DNA of 64,000 bases from CAYMYN01 sp964394665. Its GTDB lineage: Bacteria; Planctomycetota; UBA1135; GCA-002686595. The translations under genes were made by a program, and so were the position numbers. Location: NCBI GenBank assembly GCA_964394665.1, contig CAYMYN010000003.1, forward strand, positions 248,001-312,000. The letters run 5' to 3'. Positions 17,980 to 25,455 of the stretch are shown here, piece after piece. How positions within the stretch are numbered: the stretch's first letter is position 1; each line of letters starts with the position of its first letter. The notes beneath the pieces are model-generated. The model saw nothing but the letters and a program-made list of their open reading frames with translations, was not told the DNA's origin and searched no databases.

Positions 17980-19584
17980 ATGAGCCCGACCAGCGGCACC
18001 GGAACCGTCACCGTCGTCCACGGCAAGACTGGGCAGACCGTCGGGGAGTATCCCCTTCGCCAGGGCGCCTCGATCGGGCGTCGAGCGGGCAACGACCTGC
18101 AGCTCGAGGATCTCGAGGTCTCCCGCAGCCAGGCGCGCCTGGTGGAGGAGGAGGGCATCTGGTACCTGCACGACGTGGGCAGCCGGAACGGGACGGACCT
18201 GGACGGCCGGCGCATCGCGCCCCACGAACGGGCGCCCCTGCGCGATGGATCCTCGGCGCGCATCGGTCCCTTCGTGCTGCAGTTCCGGCTGAGCGGCGCG
18301 GGCGAGCCCACCGCGCCCCTTCCGGCCCGGCCCGCACGGGGAACGCCCCCGGCGGCGCCCAACGCGCCCGCCTGGACGCCGGAGCCCGAGCCGCCCCCGC
18401 CACCCAGCCCGCTGATGTCGCACCTGCTCGACCCGCGCTCCCGCATCCCGGTGTGGAGCGAAGGCGAGGTGACCCTGAAGGTGGCCGACATCATCGAGGA
18501 GACCGCCGACGCCAAGACCTTCCGTCTGGTGGGGGAGACGCCGCTGCTGTTCTCCTTCAAGCCCGGTCAGTTCGTGACCCTGAACCTCGAGATCGACGGC
18601 CAGAAGGTCCGCCGCTCCTACAGCATCTCGTCCAGCCCCTCGCGCCCGCACGCCCTCGAGATCACCGTCAAGCGCGTGCCCGGCGGATTGGTCTCGAACT
18701 ACCTCAACGACCACGTGCGCCTGGGTCAGCCGATCCAGGTACGCGGGCCGGCGGGCAAGTTCTCCTGCTTCGACTACCCCTCGCGCAAGATCCTCGCCAT
18801 CGCCGCCGGTAGCGGGATCACGCCGGTGATGTCCATGGCGCGCTGGATCGTCGACACGGCCGCGGACGTCGACTTCACCCTGCTCTACTCGGCCCGTTCG
18901 CCCCAGGACATGATCTTCAGGCGCGAGCTCGAGTACATGTCCTCGCGCCACTCCGGTTTCCGCGTGCTCGTGACCGTGACCAGCCGCTGGCACGGCGTCG
19001 ACGCGTGGACGGGATGCACGGGACGCATCGACGAGCGCCTGCTGCGCCTGGCGACGCCGGATCTCGAGCAGCGTCACGCCTTCCTGTGCGGGCCGGCTCC
19101 CTTCATGGAGGCGGTCAAGGAGACGCTCAAGGGCATCGACTTCCCGTTACCGCACCTGCACTCGGAGAGCTTCGGCGCCGGGCGCGTGGTGAAGGAGGCG
19201 GCCCCCGCGCGCGGCGCCCAGCCCGAGCGGATCGAGGTGGCGGCGCGCGAGACGCCGCCGCCGGCTCCGGTGTCCGCGGATCGGACCGACGGGGATCCGT
19301 CTCCGCCGGCCGAGGGTTCGGGGACCTTGGAGATCGTCTTCTCCGCCTCGGGCAAGCGCATCCGCACCAACGGCGAGACGCCGCTCCTCGATCTCGCCGA
19401 GCAGTGCGGCGTCGAGATCGAGTACGGATGCCGCAGCGGCTCGTGCGGCTCGTGCCGCGTGCGTTGCTCGCCCGCCGACGTCGAGTTGCCCGCCGAGTGC
19501 GCCCTCGCGGAGGACGAACGCTCCCAGGGCTGGGTGCTCGCCTGCGTCGGCCACCCGCGGGCCAACCTCGAGGTGTCGGCATGA
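17980..19584 (+). CDS. FHA - ferredoxin reductase - [2Fe-2S] fusion protein
   Basis: A 534-residue cytoplasmic fusion. Residues 1-105 form an FHA domain (IGRRAGNDL, VSRSQARLV, GSRNGT), which reads phosphothreonine. A Pro-rich linker follows. Residues ~155-400 form a flavin reductase: RRSYSIS binds FAD, GSGITPVMSM binds NAD(P)H and LCGPAPFM closes the nucleotide site. The C-terminus is a plant-type ferredoxin domain with Cys484, Cys489, Cys492 and Cys522 (YGCRSGSCGSC...LAC). It probably oxidises NAD(P)H and passes electrons one at a time to the downstream Fe-S or membrane proteins. The ATG at 17980 is preceded by AAGGGGAAG, and its stop overlaps the next start (ATGA). FHA at the head of such a reductase is unusual. 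Confidence 0.88.
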   Translation: MSPTSGTGTVTVVHGKTGQTVGEYPLRQGASIGRRAGNDLQLEDLEVSRSQARLVEEEGIWYLHDVGSRNGTDLDGRRIAPHERAPLRDGSSARIGPFVLQFRLSGAGEPTAPLPARPARGTPPAAPNAPAWTPEPEPPPPPSPLMSHLLDPRSRIPVWSEGEVTLKVADIIEETADAKTFRLVGETPLLFSFKPGQFVTLNLEIDGQKVRRSYSISSSPSRPHALEITVKRVPGGLVSNYLNDHVRLGQPIQVRGPAGKFSCFDYPSRKILAIAAGSGITPVMSMARWIVDTAADVDFTLLYSARSPQDMIFRRELEYMSSRHSGFRVLVTVTSRWHGVDAWTGCTGRIDERLLRLATPDLEQRHAFLCGPAPFMEAVKETLKGIDFPLPHLHSESFGAGRVVKEAAPARGAQPERIEVAARETPPPAPVSADRTDGDPSPPAEGSGTLEIVFSASGKRIRTNGETPLLDLAEQCGVEIEYGCRSGSCGSCRVRCSPADVELPAECALAEDERSQGWVLACVGHPRANLEVSA

Positions 19585-20816
19585 GCGCGGAAGGCTGGTC
19601 CCTGCGGATCTTCGAGCGCGGGGCCGGGCCCCCGCGTGAGGTGCCCCTGCGCCCCGGCCTGACCCTGGGTCGCAGCGCCGACAACGACTGCGTGATCGAT
19701 GACGAACACGTCGGTCGCCATCAGTTGCGCGTGGTCGAGGCCGAGGGAGCGCTGTGCTTGGAGGAGCTGGGGTCCTCGAACCCGACCCGCTTCGGCGGGA
19801 GGACCCTCGCCGCCGGGGAGCGGGTGGCCCTCGCGCCGCGTTTGTCCCTCGAGGCCGGACGCACGCGGCTGGAGGTCCTCTCGCCCGCGCTGGCCGACGA
19901 TCCCGACGCGACGCTCGCCCCGCGCGCGGCGGCGTCGGACCCCGATCGCACCCTCGCGGGCCGGGGTCCGCAGGCCGATCCGGAGCGCACCCTCGCGCGC
20001 CCGGCCCCCGCCGCCCCTCCCACGCTGGCGCCCCGCGCGCCCGCCGAGACGGCCGCGCCCGATGTGCCCGCCGCGCCGGCCGTCCCCGCGCGGCCGGCGG
20101 GCAGTCGTCTGGAACCGGCGGAGGTGGAGGTCGGCGGTTCGACCTTGGCGTTGGGCGGGAGCGGCGCGACGGACGCGGTCGCGCTGCGCGCCTTCCTCGA
20201 GACGCGCCGAGCGCGGTTGGTGCTCGCTGGCGAGGTCGATCGCCGCGCGGTCGCGATCGACACGGACGACTTCGTGATCGGCCGCGAGGTCGGCGCCTGC
20301 CTCCTCTCCCATCCCGCCGTCTCGGCGCGGCACGCGCGGATCCGCGCCAACGTCTCGCTGGGTACCTTTCAGGTCGAGGACCTGGGCAGCGGCAACGGCA
20401 CCTACCTCAACGGCGCGGCCCTGACGCCCGGCATCGCCCAGGCATTGTTGCCCGAGAGCCACCTGCGATTCGGCCCGATCGACGCGCTCTTCACCGTGGC
20501 CCTCGACGCCGAGAGCCAGCCCATCGCGCCCGCGCTCCAGACGCGCGCCCTGGCCCTGCTGGTGGGACAGGGTCTGGTGGGAGACGTTCAAGCCAGCGAG
20601 GCCCGCACCCGCGCCGGCGCCTCCGGGGGACACCTGGGCGAGGCGCTGATCCTCGCCAGCGCGGTGAAGGTGGGGGCCTGGCGGAACGCGTTCGAGTCGG
20701 CGCGCCTCGCACCGAGCGCGACGGGCACGTTCCGGCCGCCGCGCTCCGTGCAGCGCATCCTGCTCGTCCTGGCGGTGATCGCGATTCTCGTCTGGCTCCT
20801 CTCCACGGTCTCCTGA
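19581..20816 (+). CDS. Double-FHA tail-anchored protein
   Basis: A 411-residue protein. FHA domain 1 (residues ~5-92: LGRSADND, GRHQLRV, LGSSNPT) and FHA domain 2 (~215-310: IGREVGACLL, SARHARI, LGSGNGTYLNG) are joined by a ~120-residue Pro/Ala-rich linker. One hydrophobic segment at the very end (ILLVLAVIAILVWLL) would anchor it in the membrane with the FHA domains in the cytoplasm. The linker holds three Asp-Pro-x-x-Thr-Leu-Ala repeats (DPDATLA, DPDRTLA, DPERTLA), plausible phosphothreonine sites. It is translationally coupled to the upstream reductase and probably scaffolds the complex. Confidence 0.85.
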   Translation: MSAEGWSLRIFERGAGPPREVPLRPGLTLGRSADNDCVIDDEHVGRHQLRVVEAEGALCLEELGSSNPTRFGGRTLAAGERVALAPRLSLEAGRTRLEVLSPALADDPDATLAPRAAASDPDRTLAGRGPQADPERTLARPAPAAPPTLAPRAPAETAAPDVPAAPAVPARPAGSRLEPAEVEVGGSTLALGGSGATDAVALRAFLETRRARLVLAGEVDRRAVAIDTDDFVIGREVGACLLSHPAVSARHARIRANVSLGTFQVEDLGSGNGTYLNGAALTPGIAQALLPESHLRFGPIDALFTVALDAESQPIAPALQTRALALLVGQGLVGDVQASEARTRAGASGGHLGEALILASAVKVGAWRNAFESARLAPSATGTFRPPRSVQRILLVLAVIAILVWLLSTVS

Positions 20817-20875
20817 TCGCGCTCGATGCTCCACCACCGATCCCTCCCGATCGACGGCCCGGGGGGCAGGGCGGG

Positions 20876-21865
20876 ATGAACCGCCACCTGCTCCGTTCTC
20901 CGGCGCTCCTGCTGCCCGTGGCGGCGCTCGGCGCGGCGCTGTTCCTCGGCGCGTGGGCGGGGGCACCTCAGGAACGCGCGCTGCGTTCGATCAGCGGCTG
21001 GGCGTTGCTCCTGATCCTGGTCTCGGCCGCGGCCTACCTGCTGCGCAAGCAGATGCATCGGCGTGGCTTCTCGCCCGAGTTCCGCCTGCGGGTTCCGATC
21101 GAAGCCCTCGAGCGGGCGCAGGTGCAATTGGCGGCGCTGCGGCGCGAGGTGGCCCGCGGGACCCTCGGCGGCGCGCGGGTGGTGTCCCGGGCGGCGGACC
21201 AGGTCCTGCGCCGCGAAGGCGTGCAGCGCGTCTATCGGGTGCGCGTGCGGCCCGGCGCCGCCGGCGAGCCGCCGTTCGTCCTGAGCACGGAGAAGACCTT
21301 CCCGCTGCTCCACAGCTCGCGCTGGATGCGCGGACACCTCGCGCTGGGGACGAGCTTCGCCATCCTGCTGCTCGCGCACGGCGGCCTGGCCCCGCGCTCG
21401 GGCCTGGGCTGGGCGTTGTTGGCCTCGGGGGTCGTCGTCGTCGCGAGCGGGGTGGTCGGCCTCGTGCAGTGGGTGCGCGGGCCGGCGCGGCTCACGCGTC
21501 TCGAACGCGACCTAAGCATCGAGGAGGCCTTCGCCTTCGAGGAACACCTGCGGCGCAAGCTCGAGGAACACATGGGGACGCTGGAGGAAGGGGCCGCGCG
21601 GACGCTGCGGCGCTGGGTCGACGCGCCCCCGACCACCGAGCAGGCGCGGGCCCTGCGCGAGGCAGCCGTTGCGGGCTCGCCCGAGCGCGCGGGCCTCGAG
21701 GACGCCCTCGTGCTGCGTGCCCAACACGCGCGGGTGCGGGCCGAGCTGCGGGTGCTGACCCGCGCCCGGTCCCGCATGCACGCCTGGCGCGCGGCGCACC
21801 TGCCGGCGGTGGTGATGCTCCTGGTCTTCGTCGCCCTGCACCTGTTCGCGGTCTGGAGGTACTGA
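20876..21865 (+). CDS. His-rich multi-pass membrane protein, possible b-type cytochrome subunit
   Basis: A 329-residue protein with about five membrane segments (residues ~8-28, 41-57, 154-170, 178-199, 308-328). His154 and His168 sit at the two ends of one segment, and His302, His308 and His322 in or next to the last. This is the kind of placement used to hold b haems between helices. Between segments 2 and 3 and between 4 and 5 lie soluble helical parts. I recognise no family. Its place between the FHA-anchored scaffold and the 4Fe-4S protein suggests the quinone-side or membrane-crossing electron carrier. Confidence 0.6.
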   Translation: MNRHLLRSPALLLPVAALGAALFLGAWAGAPQERALRSISGWALLLILVSAAAYLLRKQMHRRGFSPEFRLRVPIEALERAQVQLAALRREVARGTLGGARVVSRAADQVLRREGVQRVYRVRVRPGAAGEPPFVLSTEKTFPLLHSSRWMRGHLALGTSFAILLLAHGGLAPRSGLGWALLASGVVVVASGVVGLVQWVRGPARLTRLERDLSIEEAFAFEEHLRRKLEEHMGTLEEGAARTLRRWVDAPPTTEQARALREAAVAGSPERAGLEDALVLRAQHARVRAELRVLTRARSRMHAWRAAHLPAVVMLLVFVALHLFAVWRY

Positions 21866-21873
21866 GGGACGTG

Positions 21874-23367
21874 GTGGAACGCGGCTCGGAGAAGGTCGGG
21901 GCGGAGCTGCTCTCGCTGGCGCTCTTCGCGGACCTCGGCCCCCTGGGGCAGAAGGTCCTCGCGCGCGAGGGCCGCTTCGAGTCCCACCCCGCCGGAGCGG
22001 TCTTCGTCGAGCAGGGCGCCTACTCGGAGGACTTCTACGTCGTGCTCTCGGGCGCGGTCAGCGCCTATCGCACCGAAGCGGACGGCAGCACGCGCCTGTT
22101 CGCCACCATGGCCCCCGGCGATTGGTTCGGCGAAGTCAGCGCGCTCTCGAGCCAACCTTCGCTCGCCTCGCTCAAGGCCGACCTGCCGGTGCTCCTGGCC
22201 GTGCTCGACGCGGCCACCTTCAAGGAGCTCTACGGCAACAAGCTCAACAAGGCCCTGCGCGAGCGCATCGACACCCGCTATCGCCGTCGGGAGCTGCCCC
22301 TACACCTGCGCGTCCTGCCGCTGCTCTCGGGCCTGGGCGAGGCGGCGCTGGAGCGCGTCGCGACCTGCGTGCGCTTCGAGAGCCGCGAGAAGGGCGAGTC
22401 GTTGCTGCGTCAGGGCGAGCCGGTCGACGCGCTCTGGTTCGTGCGCAGCGGCGCGGTCTCCTGCACCCAGCGTTCGGCCGACGGCCGCGCCCGGATCCTC
22501 GGGTACCACCTGGCCAACGCGTCCTTCGGGGAGGTGGCCTTCGAGGAACGGGATGCGCGCTGGACGGGTGACTATGAAGCCATGGCGCGCACCGAGATCC
22601 TCGTGCTCCCGGTCACGGCCATGCGCGCGAGCCTGGCCGCGGACCCCGAGGCGCTGGCCCAGGTGCAACGCAATGCCGCGCGCCTGGCGGCCGAGGACGC
22701 TGGGTTGGCGCGCGCCGAAGAGGGGGGGGGCGCGCCGGCGAGCGAGGACGAGCTCGAGATCATGGTGCGGCGTCAGTCCGCCAAGGGCGGCGAGGCCCTG
22801 GTGATCGACCTCGAGCGCTGCGTGCGCTGCAATGCATGCGTCGAGTCCTGCGTGGCCGTGCACGACGACCGCGTGCCGCGGCTCTCCAAGCGCGGCAACC
22901 GCCTCTCCTCGTCCGAGGCGCTCGTGACCTCGTGCTACAACTGCGACATCCCCGAGTGCATGCTCGCCTGCAACTACGGCGCGATCCGCCGGGACGTGCA
23001 AGGGCTGGTGCGCTTCGTCTGGGACAACTGCGTGGGCTGCGGGGCGTGCGTCGCGGGCTGTCCGTACGGGGTGATCCGCATGACGGCTCCCGCGGACGAG
23101 CCTCCGCTCGTGCCGCGCGAGAGCCTGTTCGCCTCCATCCCCTTCCTCGGGCGCCTGTTCGCCTCGCGCACGCAGGGCCCCACGGCATCTCCCGCGCAGC
23201 CGCGCCTCAACCCGCGCGGCAAGGAGGTGCGCGGCAAGGCCGTCAAGTGCGACCTGTGCGCGGGGCTGCCCTTCGAGGCCTGCGTCTACAACTGCCCGAC
23301 GGACGCCATCCACCGCGTCGAGCCGGCGGCCCTGTTCGACCACGCCTCGCGCCCGGAGGTGCGCTGA
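21874..23367 (+). CDS. Double cNMP-binding domain - four-[4Fe-4S] electron-transfer protein
   Basis: A 497-residue protein. Two CRP-type cyclic-nucleotide-binding folds occupy residues ~18-125 (including PGDWFGEVSAL) and ~145-255 (including ANASFGEVAFEE). The C-terminal ~190 residues are an NrfC/DmsB-type ferredoxin with four Cys clusters: CVRCNACVESC (316-326), CYNCDIPECMLAC (354-366), CVGCGACVAGCP (386-397) and CDLC...CVYNCP. The Arg that contacts phosphate in classical cAMP domains is not obvious, so ligand binding is uncertain. Two GTG codons lie side by side; 21874 is preferred because GAGGG lies five bases upstream. It should link the FHA-reductase to the membrane and cytochrome subunits. 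Confidence 0.87.
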   Translation: MERGSEKVGAELLSLALFADLGPLGQKVLAREGRFESHPAGAVFVEQGAYSEDFYVVLSGAVSAYRTEADGSTRLFATMAPGDWFGEVSALSSQPSLASLKADLPVLLAVLDAATFKELYGNKLNKALRERIDTRYRRRELPLHLRVLPLLSGLGEAALERVATCVRFESREKGESLLRQGEPVDALWFVRSGAVSCTQRSADGRARILGYHLANASFGEVAFEERDARWTGDYEAMARTEILVLPVTAMRASLAADPEALAQVQRNAARLAAEDAGLARAEEGGGAPASEDELEIMVRRQSAKGGEALVIDLERCVRCNACVESCVAVHDDRVPRLSKRGNRLSSSEALVTSCYNCDIPECMLACNYGAIRRDVQGLVRFVWDNCVGCGACVAGCPYGVIRMTAPADEPPLVPRESLFASIPFLGRLFASRTQGPTASPAQPRLNPRGKEVRGKAVKCDLCAGLPFEACVYNCPTDAIHRVEPAALFDHASRPEVR

Positions 23368-23368
23368 G

Positions 23369-25339
23369 TTGGCGGCGGGTGAGGCCCTCTTTCGGCTCGT
23401 GGGGGCCAAGCGCACCCTGGCCGAGGTCCGGGGCGCGGAAGTCGTGCTCGGGACGCACTCGGGGGCCGATTTCCTGCTCAACGATCCGTTGGCGGCCGAC
23501 CGGCACGCGCGCCTGGTCTTCGACGGCGCGGGTTTTTGCGTCGAGGACCTGGGTGGCGCGACCGGGACCTACCTCGATGGCCTCGAGGTCGTGGGGCGCG
23601 CGGCCATCGCGGCCGAGGCACGGCTCGTCGCCGGGGTCACGCGCCTGTCGTTGGTGGTGGACGAACTGGAGGGCGCGCCCCGGCTGACGGTCACGGTCGA
23701 AGAGGCGCGCTTCCACTTCAAGGTCCGCGACGTCGAGCACTTCCGCAGCGACCCCGACGAGTGGGTGCGCAGCGAGGTGCGCTTCGGCCGCTCGGTCTGG
23801 GTCGCGGGCCTGACCGCCGGCGCGTGCCTGCTGGGGCTCCTGGCGACGGCCTTCGTCCTGGCCTCGGGCCCGGGCGAGCGCTTCCTGATGCCGGGCCCCC
23901 TCGACGGGAGCCACGCCGCGCTGTTCGCCCGCGGGGAGCTCGCCTGCGCCGCCTGCCACACACGCATGGGCGGCGAGTCCGTCGGTGTCGCGGGGTGCGC
24001 GCAGTGCCACGGCGAGATGCTCGCCGCGCGACATCCGTTCCACGCGACCCCGGTCGACGCGACCCATGGCTCCCTGGGTGAGGGCGCCTGCACGTTGTGC
24101 CACTCCGGCCACGGCGGCCGGGACGTCGCCGCCGCCCTCGCCTTCGCGCGCGCGCGGGCCGACCGCACGGACTGCACCGCCTGCCACCTGCAGGGCGCGC
24201 CGCAGGCCGGCACGCGCGTCGCGGCCGCCCCCGAGCCGGTGCCCAGGCCCTACGGCTTCGACCCCTTCTCGCACGCGGCGCACCTCTCGGCCATGCCCGG
24301 GCTGGACTGCGGTGTGTGCCACGTGCGCGAGGGCGGCTCGGAGCGTTTCGCACCGGTCTCGCACCGCACCTGTCTGGCCTGCCACGACGGCTCGAACGCG
24401 GATGCGGAACTCGGCCGTCGCCTCCAGGCTGCGGGACGGATCTGGAATCCCACCTGGCACGGCGGCGGCGGGCAGCAACACGATGCGGGGTGCCTCGCCT
24501 GCCACGCGGGGCCGTACACGGCCCAGCTCGCTTCGGTCCCCGTGTCGCGACCGGTGCAGGTGCTCGCCGAGTGGATTCCGCGCGATCACGCCGCGCACTT
24601 CGACGCGCGGCGCTGCGGCGCGTGCCACCTGATCCCCGTCGGGTCCGCGGCGGACGGCGCGCGTCGCACGAGCGCTTTCGACCACGCGTCGCACCTCCCG
24701 CCCGAGGTGCTGATGGCCGCGTCGGGCGAGGCCTTCGGCGCGGGTTGCCTGGGGTGTCACGCGGACCTCGCCCGCTCCAGCGAGTTGCCCCCGAACCGGG
24801 CCCTACCGCCCACCCAGAGCTGCACGCCCTGCCACGTGGATTCCGTCGGCAAGGGCACGTTGCTGGGATTCGTCGAGCAGGGGGAGCGGACGGCGAGGGA
24901 ACGCGTGCCGTTCTCCCACGCGGCCCACGCCGGAATCGCCGGCAGTTGCGCCGCGTGCCACATGCTCGAAGCGCCGGACACGGGAGTCGGCCTGCGCGCC
25001 CGGACCCGTCCCGAGGCCCAGGCCTGCGTCTCCTGCCACGCTGGACATCGCCGGATCGGCGGAGATTCGTGCCAGGGCTGCCACCCACCCGCCGATCCGG
25101 CCACGCAGGATCTGTTCGCCGGCCGCCGGCCCGAGCGCCTCGGAGCCGGAATCGCCTTCCCGCACTTCACGCCGGGCCACGCCGGGCTGCTCGAGGACGC
25201 GGCCAGTTGCTTCGCCTGCCATCCCCGCTCGGCGCTGGAGTCCTCGCAGCGCGTCGAGCACCTACCCCTGGCCGAGGGGGTGCTCGACGCCTGCCGCGCT
25301 TGCCACGCCCGCGAAGGGCGCCCCTTCCATTGGTTCTGA
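23369..25339 (+). CDS. FHA - transmembrane - 15-haem cytochrome fusion
   Basis: A 656-residue protein. Residues 1-100 form a divergent FHA domain (LGTHSGADFLL, DRHARLV, LGGATGTYLDG) that lacks the usual Gly-Arg at strand 3. A single membrane segment spans ~143-165. The outside part holds fifteen CxxCH motifs, from CAACH at 193-197 to CRACH near the end. The protein therefore joins a cytoplasmic phosphothreonine reader to a periplasmic multihaem wire. Translation starts at TTG, one base after the previous stop, with GGAGGT eight bases upstream. The other cytochromes (17-haem and 5-haem) are encoded divergently next door. Confidence 0.88.
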   Translation: MAAGEALFRLVGAKRTLAEVRGAEVVLGTHSGADFLLNDPLAADRHARLVFDGAGFCVEDLGGATGTYLDGLEVVGRAAIAAEARLVAGVTRLSLVVDELEGAPRLTVTVEEARFHFKVRDVEHFRSDPDEWVRSEVRFGRSVWVAGLTAGACLLGLLATAFVLASGPGERFLMPGPLDGSHAALFARGELACAACHTRMGGESVGVAGCAQCHGEMLAARHPFHATPVDATHGSLGEGACTLCHSGHGGRDVAAALAFARARADRTDCTACHLQGAPQAGTRVAAAPEPVPRPYGFDPFSHAAHLSAMPGLDCGVCHVREGGSERFAPVSHRTCLACHDGSNADAELGRRLQAAGRIWNPTWHGGGGQQHDAGCLACHAGPYTAQLASVPVSRPVQVLAEWIPRDHAAHFDARRCGACHLIPVGSAADGARRTSAFDHASHLPPEVLMAASGEAFGAGCLGCHADLARSSELPPNRALPPTQSCTPCHVDSVGKGTLLGFVEQGERTARERVPFSHAAHAGIAGSCAACHMLEAPDTGVGLRARTRPEAQACVSCHAGHRRIGGDSCQGCHPPADPATQDLFAGRRPERLGAGIAFPHFTPGHAGLLEDAASCFACHPRSALESSQRVEHLPLAEGVLDACRACHAREGRPFHWF

Positions 25340-25455
25340 CCCCAGCGGGTCCGATCGATCGCCGCCGCGCGGGGGCGGCCACCGTCCTTGAGCGTCCCCG
25401 CGGCTCCTGATAGGGTCCCGTCGCTGGGCCGGGGTTCTTGCGCGGAGCGCGGACG

